DNA from: Muscardinus avellanarius
Lineage: Eukaryota; Chordata; Mammalia; Rodentia; Gliridae
DNA: 64,000 nucleotides
Reading direction: 5' to 3'
Assembly: GCA_963383645.1 (NCBI GenBank)
Contig: OY726560.1
Location: 71,351,109 to 71,415,108, forward strand
Shown: positions 33,955 through 45,134 of the stretch, one piece after another
How the letters are laid out: each line of letters begins with the position of its first letter
How positions within the stretch are numbered: position 1 is the first letter of the stretch
Position numbers and translations under genes: made by a program
Notes under the pieces: model-generated
What the model was told of the DNA's origin: nothing
Database searches by the model: none
The model's input: only the letters and a program-made list of their open reading frames with translations

Positions 33955-34883
33955 TTAGTTGTCTGTTGGATGGAAAATCTTGTTTCTCTGGTTCTGGTGT
34001 GTGTTACCTATTTCTTCTTTGTAGTTAATCTCTTTGAGTATTTTCTCTAGTGCTGGTTTTGAAGACATAAATTCCTTCAGTTTCTGTTTGTCATGGACGC
34101 TTCTTATTTCCCCATCTAATTTGATAGAAAGTTTTGCTGGGTAGGAAATTTTTGGCTGGAAGTTGTTTTCTTTCAGAGTTTAGAATATGTTACTCCAGGC
34201 CCTTCTGGCACTCATGACTTAGTTTGGGAAGTCTGGAGTGATTCTAATTGGTTTGCCTCTGAATGTCACTTGGCCCTTTGTTTTTTTTTTTTTTGCCTTT
34301 AAGATTCTCTGCTTGGCTTCCACATTGGTCATTTTGACAATTATGTGGCGTGGGGATCCTCTTCTCCGATCCTGTCTGAAGGGAGTTCTATAAGTTTCCT
34401 GGACCTGTGAATCAACCTCTTGCTCTATGTTTGGAAAATTTTCTGCTATTACTTCCTTGAAGAGATTGTTGATCCTTTTGGTTTTACCTTCTTTTCCCTC
34501 CTCTATTCCAATTATTCTTAGGTTAGCTCTCTTAAAATGGGCCCACCATATTTCTTCAATATCAGATTCCTGCTGTCGGATTTTTTTTTTTCAAAATTAG
34601 AAACTATGCGTTCATTTTTGGAGTGATCATCTTCTAGGAGCGAGATTCTATTCTCCATGTGGTCTAATTGGTTGTTTGTACTTTGAATTGAGGCCTTTAC
34701 TTCATTAATTGCATCCTTTATCTCTCTTTGGCTCTCTCTGAATTCTTTTCGAAACTCCTCTATTATTTCTACAGTTATTTTCCTGATTTGATCTTCTAGA
34801 AATCTCTGATTTTCTGTTTTATCGGGTTCTGATATTGTGGGGTTGTGGGCATTCATTGCTCCATTGTTATTCCTCTTTCCCAT
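33955..34883 (-). pseudogene. LINE-1 ORF1p-like frame, copy B, broken
   Basis: Starts with the same ATG context (34,883). Unlike copies A and C it keeps a glutamine codon where they have TGA, so the coiled-coil region reads through. It shares the TAA of copy A (34,219-34,221). Frameshifts occur in T-runs near 34,270 and 34,580. Confidence 0.85.
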
Positions 34884-35216
34884 GATTTCGGAAGTTTGTG
34901 CCTTCTCTGGGATCTTCCCTTGGGTCACTACGACTTCACTTAAAGGTGCTCTGGATCTCGAGTCTGTGGTATCTCAGTCCCCACTACTCCTTTACTGGGT
35001 TGTATCGCAGAGTCTCAGACCCAGGGAGTCAATCGAGGCTGCTTTAGACCATGGGGGGTGCCAGGTTGGGCGTTCTCCTATGGTGTGTTATCTCTGCCAC
35101 CGCCACTCCCCCACTGGGTCAAGTTCCTGGGAGTGCAGTACTGGGGTTTCTCCTCTAGGGCTGCAATTTGACTCACTGTTGTTGATTGCGCTTATGGAGC
35201 TGGCGTGGACTCGGTC

Positions 35217-35228
35217 CAGTCTTAAGAT
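35217..35228. repeat. right target-site duplication of copy B
   Basis: Matches 32,656-32,667. Confidence 0.85.
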
Positions 35229-36337
35229 CTTAAATATTTTATTTTAAATATTTTAATTAGATATTTGACACCAGAATCAAGGGTGCAAAAATATGTCACA
35301 CAAGTACTTTCTTTAAATCTGTTACCATTTTATATAAAAAATATTTGTTAACAAGTTCAGAGGTACTCCTTAGTGAGAAAAAATTGTTTAGTAATTGACT
35401 TTCAAGTGAACTTTAAATGAATGCTATATTAACATTTTGCATTGTTATTCATGGAGAATGAAGAAAATGGACCCTTGTTCTTTGTAACTATTCCTCTTCA
35501 AAGACAGTGGAAGAGTGATTTTAAAAACCAAAGGTAAATATCAGATAGGCAATTTCTTCAATATTTATAACTAGAGACTAAAATTTGTGATTCCACATTT
35601 ATTAGTTTCCCCTCATTCCTAATTGGAAAGACGGGTTTTATACTGTGACCTAAAGCATGTCTAACTTGATTGGTTGTTGTTGTAGTTACTTTTTAATCTC
35701 ATGTAGAAATACACTTAGAAGAGTTGACCCTCCTTGAAACTTCTGCTTCAGTTCAAATACACAGACTTCAGTAACATGTTTGGTTCTTCAGGCAGCCTGT
35801 GTATTGTCATTGTGAATCTGCAACTGTTATATGTAGACTGGGTATAAAATGTATGCTTACATTTCTTTTCTTTTACATCTTGTTTTCCTCTGTTAGTAAT
35901 TGAATTTTTGGTTTAATTTTTTTATTCAGGCATAATAAATTTATCCCCAAACTTTGTTTAAGCTTCTCCTTTGCTACTTAGTTTCATTACTTCTCAGAGC
36001 ACAATCCCCCTTCCCTCCTGCTCACACAGGGTGTTACTGTTCTTCAGTTCTTCTTGGTAGCTGTGACCCATGAACTATGATTCCAGGGACTTCCTTTTCT
36101 TCTCACCTGTCTCAAATCTCTTATTTTCATAATTCTAATATTTTCCTATCCTCCCTCTCAGAATAAAAGTGCTCATAGCTTCCTGAGAAAAGGTCTGATA
36201 GGAGCTAAATACTTGAGTTCTTCAATGTCTGATTAATAGCTTCTGTTTTCTGCTAATTGATAGTGTGGCCAGGTATACAGATTCCTAGAGGGAGAAGTCA
36301 ACATCCTTCAGAATTTTTAAGTATTTATTTATTTATT
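35229..36337. other. unassigned AT-rich intergenic DNA
   Basis: About 1.1 kb without recognised repeats or frames. Confidence 0.35.
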
Positions 36338-36547
36338 CTTTTTTTTTTTTCAGTGCTTGGGATTGAACTTAGGGACATTCAACCTCCGAGCTACACCCCC
36401 ATCCGTATTTTTTATTCTTCATTTTGAAACAGGATCCCAGTTGCGAAGGGTGTCACTCAGTAGTTGAGGCTGGCTGCAAATCTGCGATCCTCCTGTCTGA
36501 GCCTCCCAAGTACTGGGATTTTACAAGCATGTGCCACCAAGCTTGGC
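36338..36547 (-). repeat. B1-ID SINE, antisense
   Basis: T-tail adjoining (ATTT)n (36,320-36,337). The B1 half has a one-base T insertion near 36,520. Confidence 0.88.
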
Positions 36548-36655
36548 TACTGAAGTCTTTAATTCATTGTCTTCCAGCTCCTAATGTACTATTGAGATTG
36601 CCTTTGTCATTCTGATCTATAGTCCTCTGTATGAGATGTTTTACTCCATGGAATT

Positions 36656-36890
36656 ATTTATTTATTTATTTACTTATTTCCCTCCCTCTCTCCCCCCCCC
36701 CCTCTCTGTACTAGGGATTGAATCCAGTAGCATTCTACCTCTGACCTTGGCCCCAAGTCCCCTTCTAAATTTTGAAACAGAGTCAGACTAAGTTGCTGAG
36801 GGACTCCCTAAGTTGCTGAGGCTGGACTCAAACCTGTGATCCTCCTGTTCTCAAGTACTGGGATTACATGTGTATGCTACTAAACCTGGC
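36656..36890 (-). repeat. (TTTA)n, pyrimidine run and B1-ID SINE, antisense
   Basis: (TTTA)n at 36,656-36,678 and a C-run near 36,692 precede a diverged dimer at 36,703-36,890. Confidence 0.83.
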
Positions 36891-37187
36891 TTTCTTTGAA
36901 AGATTTTAAATTCTTTTTTCCTCATTGTTCTAAAACTTTACAATGATATGCTTTGGTGTAAATTTTCCTCTGTCCATTATTCTAGGCACAAAATTAGCTA
37001 ACTCCATCTGAAAAAGGTGCTCTTCATTTCTACTGAATTTTCTTCAGTTATTTCCTCCCCATTATTTCCCCAATTTCATCTGAAACCATTCCTATTTGAA
37101 TGTTAAATCCCTTAGATTGGAACTCTAATTTTAGTGTCTTTTATCAAATTATATCTTTTTCATTTCATGTTTGAAAGCTCTCTCTCT

Positions 37188-37345
37188 GTACTGGGAGTTG
37201 AATCCAGGGGAATTCTACCTCTGAGCTATACCCTATCCTTTTTTTCTTTTTCAACAGGGTCTCACTTAGTGAGGCTGGTTTTGAACCTGTGATCTCATCT
37301 CAGCCACCCATGACTGGGATTACAGGCATGTTCTATCACACCTAG
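37188..37345 (-). repeat. B1-ID SINE, antisense, shortened
   Basis: Deletions in the linker and B1 half reduce it to about 158 bp. Confidence 0.8.
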
Positions 37346-37395
37346 CTTCAATTTTCTCTTCTTTTCTTTCTTTCTATCTATCTTCCTTTCTTTTC

Positions 37396-37825
37396 TTTTT
37401 GTGGTACTGGGGGTGGAACTCAGGGGCCTTCTACTACCAAGTTATACCCCCACTTGTATTTTTATTTTTTATTTTAAAACAGGGTCTCACTGCCGGGCGT
37501 GGTGGTGCATGCTTGTAACCCCCGCGCTTGAAAGGGGGAGACAGGAGGATCGCACATGTTCAAAGCCAGCCACGCTGTTTCCCAAGAGACCCTGTTTCCC
37601 AATAAAAAAGTATAAAAATGGGTTTGGGAGTGTAGCCCGGAGGTAGAAGGGTTTCCAGGAACCCCAGTACCACAAAAACAAAAACAAAACAAAACAAAAC
37701 AAAAAGCAGGGTCTCACTGAGTTTGGAGAGTCTTGTTAGGTATCTGAGGCTGGCTGTGAACCTGTGATCCTCCTGTCTCAGCCTCCCAAGTACTAGGATT
37801 ACGAGCATATGACACCATTTCCAGC
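37396..37825 (-). repeat. B1-ID SINE, antisense, split by a nested SINE
   Basis: Left piece 37,396-37,491 and right piece 37,719-37,825 rejoin once the inner copy and one target repeat are removed. Confidence 0.88.
37492..37706 (+). repeat. nested CpG-rich B1-ID SINE
   Basis: Inserted in the outer SINE with a perfect 12-bp duplication 'cagggtctcact' (37,480-37,491 and 37,707-37,718). The tail is an 'aaaac' repeat. Confidence 0.93.
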
Positions 37826-37927
37826 TTCCATTTTATTTTTAACTTATTCAATATTTAAAATTTTCTCTTGTTGTTTATAATAATTATTTAGTTTATTTTT
37901 AGAAAGTATCCTAAGAAATGTATCCTT

Positions 37928-38152
37928 AGCCGGGTGTGGTAGCATTATGCCTATAATCCCAGCTGAGGCTGAGGCAGGGAAACTGCAAGTTCAAGGTCAG
38001 CTTGGGCAATGTAGTGAGATCCTCTCTCAAAACAAAAGCAAAAAAACCAAAACAAAACAAAAACAAACAAACAAACTAGAAACAAACATGTTTGGGGCTG
38101 ATAATGTATGTAACTCAGTGGTAGAGCAACACATGGTTTAACCCCTAGTACC
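37928..38152 (+). repeat. B1-ID SINE
   Basis: The linker is an expanded 'aaaac/aaac' run (38,030-38,085). The ID half has 'gtaactcagtggtagagcaa', closer to a tRNA-like ancestor. Confidence 0.82.
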
Positions 38153-38394
38153 ATATATACACACAGAAATATATCCTATTTTTTATATCTTAAAATTTTT
38201 CATCTCTGTTATTAATTGGAGTTCTCTAGTGTGCCTTCTCTGTTTATGTTTATTGTTTCATATTTAATATGTGCTCTTTTACAAGCCTGATATGCATGGG
38301 TAGGCCTTGCTTTAGAATTATGTGTGGACCTACTTATTTGTTTGGAGGATTTCCAACTGATAGTACCTGTAAAACTTTTGCCTTGGGCAGTGTG

Positions 38395-38795
38395 TTAGAT
38401 AGTTTTTCATCACTGTGATAAAACTACCTGACACCTTAGAGTTGGAAAGGTTTATTTTGGCTCATGGTTGCAGAGGATTCAGTCCATGGTCAGCTGGATT
38501 CAACACAGAAACATAGCTAAAGGGGGTGTTGAAGGAAAGCTGCTCAGTTAATAAGCAGCTGAGAAGCTGGGGGATTGGGGATAAACCTTTCCAGGGCATG
38601 TCCTCAGTAACTTACTTCCTCCAGCCAGGTTCCATTTTCCAGTAATCCATTCAATTGATTCATTCACTAATAAAGATCAGAGACTCATGATCCAAACAAT
38701 GCCTAAAAGCCCCCCCCCCCCCCACTTCTGGACATTGCTACATTGCCTTCATAACATAAGTCTTTTGGGGAATACTGCAGATCAAACTGTATCAG
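38395..38795 (-). mobile_element. MaLR-type LTR, antisense
   Basis: The + strand shows 'gttagatagtttttcatcac', 'aaggtttattttggctcatg', 'tactagtaacttacttcctc'-like and 'gatccaaacaatgcctaaaa' blocks, ending at 'gatcaaactgtatca'. A run of about 15 C lies at 38,710-38,723. Confidence 0.78.
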
Positions 38796-39737
38796 GCAGA
38801 TCTACTTTTCTGAAAATAGAACCTTCCAATCTCTTGTCTGAAGGATAAAAACTTGGCTGTCAAGAACTCTCTCATCTATTCTAACCTCATCCTCAGCTGT
38901 GCCTGGTTATCCCAAGTCCTCAGGCTGGTTGATCAATCCATCTGCTGAGGTGAAGAACAAGTTACCTGTGTACACAGGGATAAGGAACAGAGCTGAGGTT
39001 CTAAGCACTTGCTATAAAGCATTTCACTAGATCCTTCTCTTTGTAAGCCCTCTTGTGTCCCTGCCTTCCAAGATAGGCAGGCCTCTATTTCTAAGATTTT
39101 TCTGGGTCTCTTCAGGTCTTGGCTGAATATAACCTTCCCAACATGTAAGTTTAGTCGTTAGCATTCTGTTTTGTTAACACATAACTTGTACATCTAGATT
39201 TAGTTTACCAAAAATAACATTATGAGTTTTATTTCCCTTCCTTTTCACTTTGTTGTTCTGGGTTTATGTTATATTTTCATCTCTGTGTCAGTAAAGTATG
39301 GAGAGGAAACGGAGATGAGTATGGGTACCCAGTATGCTGTTGTGAGCTATAAGTCCTTTGCTTATTTATTAATGTACTATAATGGAAGTGTTTGTTGATT
39401 AGTGTTAGGTACTAAAAATAGTCTAGGGAAACCAACCTCCAGAATAAATTTTCCTTGAGTTGCCATTCTATTTCATTTAATGTTTATCATCATATTATTT
39501 GGATTCTATTTTTACTATTTATGTATAATACATACTTTTTTGTTAAAAAATAATATGTTTATCTTCTATATTTTGTCAAGTAAAAACAATTTTTTAAAAA
39601 CAGGAAAAATTACAATCCCATTACTTCTAACATTTCATAGATGTACTTTGGGGACTACTCTTTTGAGACATATAGAGCTTAGTTTATTCAAGATTTGTCA
39701 AGTAAAGAAATTGAGCCAGTCATTTAATATCCTTCTA
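38796..39737. other. unassigned intergenic DNA
   Basis: No recognised repeat. The 87-codon frame at 39,480-39,743 is AT-rich and has no known match. Confidence 0.35.
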
Positions 39738-39912
39738 CAATAAAAAATCCAGGACCAGATAATTTCACTAGGATATCCTATGAGACATTTCTGGAAGAAA
39801 TAATGCCACCCGCACACAACTCTTTAATAGAAGAAAAGCTTCCCAACACATTTTATGAAATAAATATTGCCCTCACACCAAAATCAGACAAATACAGTAC
39901 AAAAATAAAATA
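39738..39912 (+). repeat. L1 ORF2 mid-region fragment, sense
   Basis: 'aatccaggaccagataattt' and 'cacattttatgaaataaata' then 'accaaaatcagacaaataca' follow the reverse-transcriptase region of L1 ORF2 in order. Confidence 0.65.
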
Positions 39913-40413
39913 AAACTGACTCAGAGGGAGCAAAAAACAGACATTATTATCAATATTATAACCTACTAGGGGATTCCTGAAGGACTAACTGGTCTCTGTT
40001 TTGCCTAGCTTGAATCTCAAGCAGGGAGAAGCAGTGGGTACTACTTGGGAAAGTTGTATGGATAGACAGTTGGAACAAGATATTATGGGTAAATATACAC
40101 AGTAGACCATCAAAGGTCTCACAGAGACTCACTTGAAAATAAAGACATTTAAAAACAGGTAAAAAGGGAAATAAAAAGTTCCCATATATGCCAAGCTAAG
40201 ATGCAGAAAAGGAATAACAGCTCTTTCATTGACCATATTCTGAGAGCCAAGACTCAGTTAATTGGAAAACTTCCCCAGCCAGTCTGCAAAGGTTGGGCAA
40301 GGTGGCTGTTTTCTCAAATGTACACCTTTCAGCCCCAAACCCATAAGGTATAACAAAGAACTAAAACAAAAAAACCTACCACCAAAGAGAAAAATAAGGC
40401 CTATGAAAGGACG

Positions 40414-40924
40414 ATTTTATTTATTTATTTACTATTTATTTATTTATTTATTTAGCAGTACTGGGGATTGAACCCAGGAACATTCTACCTCTGAGCTGTA
40501 CCCCAGCACTATTTTCTTTCCTCCTCCTCCTCCTCCTCCTTCTTCTTCTTCTTCTTTTTTTTTTTTTTTGCAGTACTGGGGATGGAACCCAGAGGCATTC
40601 TACCTTTGAGCCACACCCTGAGCCCTATTTTTTTTTTCTTTATTTTGAAACAGGGTCTCACTGAGTTGCAAAGGGCCTAAGTAGTAGCTGAGGCTGTTCT
40701 CGAACTGCGATCCTCCTGTCTCAGCCTCCCAAATGCTGGGATTACAAGTGAGCGCCACCATGCTGGGCTATTTCTATTCTTTATTTTGAAACAGAGTTCC
40801 ATTAAGTTGCAGAGGGCCTCACTAATTAGCTGAGGCTGATCAGGAAGCTGGCTCCTCCTTTCTCAGCCTCCCAAGTATTGAGATTACAAGCATGCACCAC
40901 CATGCCAAAAAAAAAAAAAAAAAA
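40414..40924 (-). repeat. B1-ID SINE, antisense, split by a nested SINE
   Basis: (TTTA)n tail (40,414-40,454), ID half to 40,516, then resumption at 40,768 to the B1 end at 40,906 and an A-run to 40,924. Confidence 0.85.
40517..40767 (-). repeat. nested B1-ID SINE, antisense
   Basis: Sits in the linker of the outer copy. Its tail is (CTC)n(CTT)n plus a T-run (40,517-40,568). 'ctattttc'/'ctatttct' flank it. Confidence 0.88.
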
Positions 40925-40940
40925 AGGATTCATTAAATAA

Positions 40941-40962
40941 AGAAATTGAATTAGTTATTTAA
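40941..40962. repeat. left target-site duplication of internally deleted L1
   Basis: 22 bases starting 'agaaattgaattagtt', identical to 44,173-44,194. The first four may overlap the element's own end. Confidence 0.92.
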
Positions 40963-41998
40963 TTTTTTAAATAAATTTTTATTGGTGCATTGTAGTCATA
41001 CATCTCAATGGGGGGGAAAAAAAAAACTTCTGGAGAGATATACATGCACACATCACCCAATCAGCCCCTACCCAATCTCTAACCCCTTTCCTCCCCCCCT
41101 CCCACCTACCCATGCTTGGTTTCCTGATTGACTTTGATATGTTTAAGTACATCATGTGCTTTAGAGTTTCCCTTATCCTCCCTCTTATCCACTCAGATAT
41201 GTCACCTTCACTGCTCCTCTATAGGGTCCCTTCTTCATCTAGAGTTCCTCCTGATACCCATTTCTCCCTAATATTTTGCACATTAAGAAAAGCATCTGAT
41301 TTCTTATTTGTGACATTTCACTGTAAATGCTATAATTTTGTTCTCCTTTATGGCTGAGCAAAATTCCATCGTGTACATATCCCATAGTTTTAAAATCGAC
41401 ACATTCATTGAAGGACATCTTGACTGATTCCACAGTTTGGTAATGATAAACTGTGCAGCTATGAACATGGTTGTTGTTCATGCATTAGTTTGGTATTTTG
41501 GTTTTCATTCTTTTTGGTAGATACCCAGAGGTGGTATTGCGGGATCATATGGTAAGTTCGTTTTCCTTCTTCTGAGGATCTTCTATACTATTCTCCAAAG
41601 TGGTTGCACCAACTTACAATCCAACCAACAACGTATTAGAGCTTCTATTTCTCCACACTTACTCCCACTTACTGAAAACCTGAAAGCCAGAAGGTGAGTA
41701 ACTTTGATAGGATGATCCACTTACAACCAATTTTTAAAAAAATAAAGGTCACTTAGATCTGGAAATCTGCTGAGAGATTAAGTGAAGCAGTGGCAGCTTC
41801 TACTGCTTTCTGGCCAAACACTTGAAGCAAGCCACTGGCCCTTTGTTGTGAAGCAGGCTCCAGTTCTAGGCCTGCCGTGCAACAGGCTCCGGCCCAGCCT
41901 TGCTGGCTCCAGACCCGGCCACGCCGCCCAGCAGGCTCTGGTTACTGTCACTGTGGGGATGACGTTTACAGAGGTTCCTCTTTTCCTAATGTATATGT

Positions 41999-42148
41999 TC
42001 CTAATGTATATGTATTATATACATATACATATATATGTATATGTATTATATACATATACATATATATGTATATGTATATACATATATATGTATATGTATA
42101 TACATATATATGTATATACATATACATATATATGTATATGTATATATA
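41999..42148. repeat. palindromic AT/AC-alternating block
   Basis: About 150 bp built from 'tatacatatacatatatatg'-like units on alternating strands, so it is self-complementary and hairpin-prone. It yields spurious Tyr/Ile/Met-rich frames. Confidence 0.92.
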
Positions 42149-42930
42149 TTAGGAGGAGAAAATAGCACCTGTCATTTGCAGAAGCTGAGAGCCCAATTCC
42201 CTAGCAGCAATGCATTTTATCTCCACACTGAAAGTGGAGGCTCACAGCCTCACTATGGAGAGCCGGATCCGCTGCTCCAAGCACAGCAGCCATGAGATGA
42301 GTTCTCCCGGGACCTCTGGCGCAGCAAATCAGCCCAGCAATACGGGCAGGGGTTCCCCCAACTTGCCCTGGACATTTTTCTTACATAGTATGTTGCCCAG
42401 AATTCCTGTACATGTGCAGCAAGAGCAGTCTACTTTGGGGGAGATATTTTCAAAAATTCAAGGTGGATTGGATTGGAACTGCTTCTCCTAAATACTGGCC
42501 GCTGCCACTACCGCCATTTTGGTCCATCTCTGCAAAACTTTTTCTTACGTAGTATGTTGTTCAGAGTTCCTGAACATGTGGGGCAGGAACAGTCTACTTT
42601 TGGAGAGATTTCTCCAAAACTTCAAAGGTGGATTTGGTTGGATCTTTCTGCCTCTCCTGAATACTGGCTGCTGCCGCCTTCTTATTCTCTCCAGAATATG
42701 TTGTTGTTAAGTATTCCTGTGCAGGGTGGCAGGAGCAGTCTGCTTTCTGATCTCTTCTGGGATAGCCCTCCAAAAATCACTTTTCTTACAGTGGTGGGGG
42801 CCACACTGAAGTCTTGCCTCTAGTTACACCATTTTCCACTCTCTCTCCTATATTTCAGATAGGATGTGATGACTGGAAATGTTTCTGTGTGCTGTCCAAT
42901 TCAGCTACTAAATAAAAATCTGTTGTCCAG

Positions 42931-43353
42931 GTTTTTTTTTGTTTTTTTGTTTTTTTTGGTGGTACTGGGGTTCCTGGAAGCCCTTCTACCTCTGGGCTAC
43001 ACTCCCAGACCTATTTTATTTTATTTGGTGGTACTGGGGTTTCTGGAAGCCCTTCTACCTCCAGGCTACATTTCAGATCTACTTTATACTTTATACTTTT
43101 TTTTTTTTTTTGGAAACAGGGTCTCTTAAGCCAGCGTGGCTGGCTTGAACCTGCGTGATCTTCCTGTCTCTGCCTCCCAAGAGCGGTGATTACAAGCATG
43201 TGCCACCAGCCCAGCCTCCCCAGACCTATTTTATACTTCTTTATTTTTGGAAACAGGGTCTCTTAAGCCAGCGCGCTGGCTTCAAACCTGCATGATCCTC
43301 CTGTCTCCGCCTCCCAAGCGCGGAGATTACAAGCATGCACAACCACGTCCGGC
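42931..43353 (-). repeat. CpG-rich B1-ID SINE, antisense, split by a nested SINE
   Basis: Pieces 42,931-43,019 and 43,221-43,353. Flanked by 'gtccag' (42,925 and 43,354). Lies within the L1 5' region. Confidence 0.9.
43020..43220 (-). repeat. nested CpG-rich B1-ID SINE, antisense
   Basis: Same subfamily and orientation as its host, inserted in the host's linker with a 14-bp duplication 'cagacctattttat' (43,006-43,019; 43,221-43,234). Confidence 0.92.
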
Positions 43354-44172
43354 GTCCAGGGTTTCTTAGGGGGATGCATATCCTATTTGGCTGCTACTAA
43401 CCATCACTGCTGTGGTCCTGGTCACCACTGCAACTGCAGCTGCCACCATCCTCCTCCCTTTTCAATATTTTTTAATAAAAGAAAATAGTACGTGTCTTTT
43501 GCAGGAGTTGGGGGCCCAGGTGCTTAGTAGCAATGTGTTTTATCTCCCCGCCAAGAGTGGAGGCTCACAGCTTCACCATGGAGAGCAGCTTCGGTGCGGT
43601 GCAGATGAGCGTGGTGGCCAGGAGTGCCCTTGGCTCCCGGGATGTGTGGCACTGGCCAGTCTGACTATGTGGAGTCTGAGTATGTGGAGCTCCATCTGAT
43701 GCGCCCCGAACATTTTTCTTACATAGTATGTTGTCCAGAGTTCCTCAGCATGTGGGGCAGGTGCAGTCTACTTTCAGGGAGATTTCCTCAAAAGTTCAGG
43801 GTGGATTAGAATGAATTTACCTGCCTCTCCGCAATACTGGCTGTTGCTGCTACCGCCATCTTGGCCTTCCTCCCGAGCATTTTTCTTACATAGTATGTTG
43901 TCCAGAATTCCTGAGCATGTGGGGCAGGAGCAGTCATTTTTTGGGTGATTTCTCTAACAGTTCAAGGTGGGTTGGATTGGTTTATCTACCTCTCCCGAAT
44001 ATTTGCCGCCACCGTCTCCGCCATCTTGGTCCATCTTTTCTCTCTTATATTTTAGGTAGGGAGTCATGGCTATAAATGTATATGTTGCCCCAATCAGATA
44101 TTAAACCAAAATCTGATATCCGGGGTTTCTCAGAGGAATACCTGTCCTATATTTGGCCACCACCATCTTCCC

Positions 44173-44222
44173 AGAAATTGAATTAGTTATTTAAATCTTA
44201 GAAATTGAGTTAGTTATTTAAA
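44173..44222. repeat. right target-site duplication and adjacent near-copy
   Basis: 44,173-44,194 matches 40,941-40,962. A second near-copy with one substitution follows at 44,200-44,221, a 27-bp tandem step. Confidence 0.88.
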
Positions 44223-44933
44223 ATTAAAGTGACAGAAAACTTCCCTGAAGAAACAGAGATGGACTTACTAGATAAAAACTGTAAAGTAGACAAACACCTA
44301 AAATATCAGAAAAATTATATATAAGCAAAATTAAAATTCTAGAGCTGAAAATTACAATAACCAAATTGAAAAATTCACTAGAGTAACTCAATGGCAGACA
44401 TGAGCTGATAGAAGAATAAAGGAACTTGGATATAGGGGATTTGAAATTACGAATTCTGAGGAGCAGAAAGAAAAAGAATTAAAAAATGAATAGAGTCCAA
44501 CAGACTTACGTGATTCCATCAAGCAAACTATTACATGCACTATGGGATATATAGAGGAAAAGAAAGAAATAAGCAGAGATTACTTGAAGAAATAAATGTA
44601 CGAATCTCCTTAAGCTTGTGAAAATCATAAATCTTCAAAGTCAATATCAACCAACCCTGAGTATTATAAATCTAAAGAGACCCATATCAAATATTATAAT
44701 CAAATTGTTGAAAGAAAAAGATAACACAAAGATTTTTGAAAGCAATAAGAGAAAAGCAACTCATTGCATATATGGAATCTTAAATAAGATCATCAACTAA
44801 TTTCTCAGCAGAAACCTGGAGCCATAAGGCAGTGGGATGATATATTTAGAATACTGACAGAAAAGCAAAAACTATCAATCAAAAATCTATATCTGTCAAA
44901 ACTGTCCCTCAACAATGAGAGAGTAGCTGGGAT

Positions 44934-45095
44934 TGGTGACACATGCCTGTTATCCTAGTACTTGGGAGTCTAAGACAAGAGATCACAGGTTTGCAGTCAG
45001 GCTCAACAATTTAGTGAGATCCTGTTTCAAAAATAATAAATAAAATGGGATTGGCAGTGTAGCTGAGAGGTAAAACACACCTGGGTTCAATTCCC

Positions 45096-45131
<36 letters not shown>
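44934..45131 (+). repeat. B1-ID SINE with (CA)n tail
   Basis: Diverged dimer to 45,097; the tail is a CA microsatellite of about 16 units (45,100-45,131). Confidence 0.85.

Positions 45132-45134
<3 letters not shown>

Larger units (their letters stand above)
32668..35216 (-). mobile_element. composite half-L1 element, copy B (5'-truncated)
   Basis: Same order and same internal junctions as copy A, ending inside the 5' UTR at 35,216 ('ctggcgtggactcggt') and therefore truncated by several hundred bases. The inverted ORF2 piece spans about 33,232-33,945. A young SINE (32,997-33,189) lies in the spacer. Flanking 12-bp duplications show target-primed insertion of the composite as a unit. Confidence 0.85.
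40963..44172 (-). mobile_element. internally deleted L1 with monomeric 5' region
   Basis: In element sense (- strand) it starts 'tctgggaagatggtggtggc' at 44,172, similar to the 5' ends of copies A and C. A duplicated 5' region follows (unit 44,172 to about 43,470, and unit to about 42,150), built from blocks of about 165 bp. Then come an AT-palindrome block (42,148-42,000), about 350 bp of unknown sequence, the last part of ORF2 (41,650-41,270), a G-rich 3' UTR (41,110-41,040) and an A-rich tail at 40,965. ORF1 and most of ORF2 are missing. Perfect direct repeats of about 20 bp enclose it, so this deleted form inserted as such. Nested SINEs occupy 42,931-43,353. Confidence 0.82.
42150..44172 (-). 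promoter_or_regulatory. tandem 5' UTR monomers of the deleted L1
   Basis: The core 'catttttcttacatagtatg' recurs at 42,373, 42,537 (variant), 43,711 and 43,879, with a degenerate copy near 42,686. Spacings are 164 and 168 bp. Each unit ends in a 'ccgccatcttgg'-type block, which is a YY1-like motif on the - strand. The larger unit also repeats: 42,158 onward resembles 43,479 onward. Mouse L1 promoters are likewise built of tandem monomers; promoter function here is inferred. Confidence 0.65.

Noticed and set aside
41782..42295. Tyr/Ile/Met-rich 86-127 codon frames
   Set aside because: Produced by the TATACA-type repeat block.
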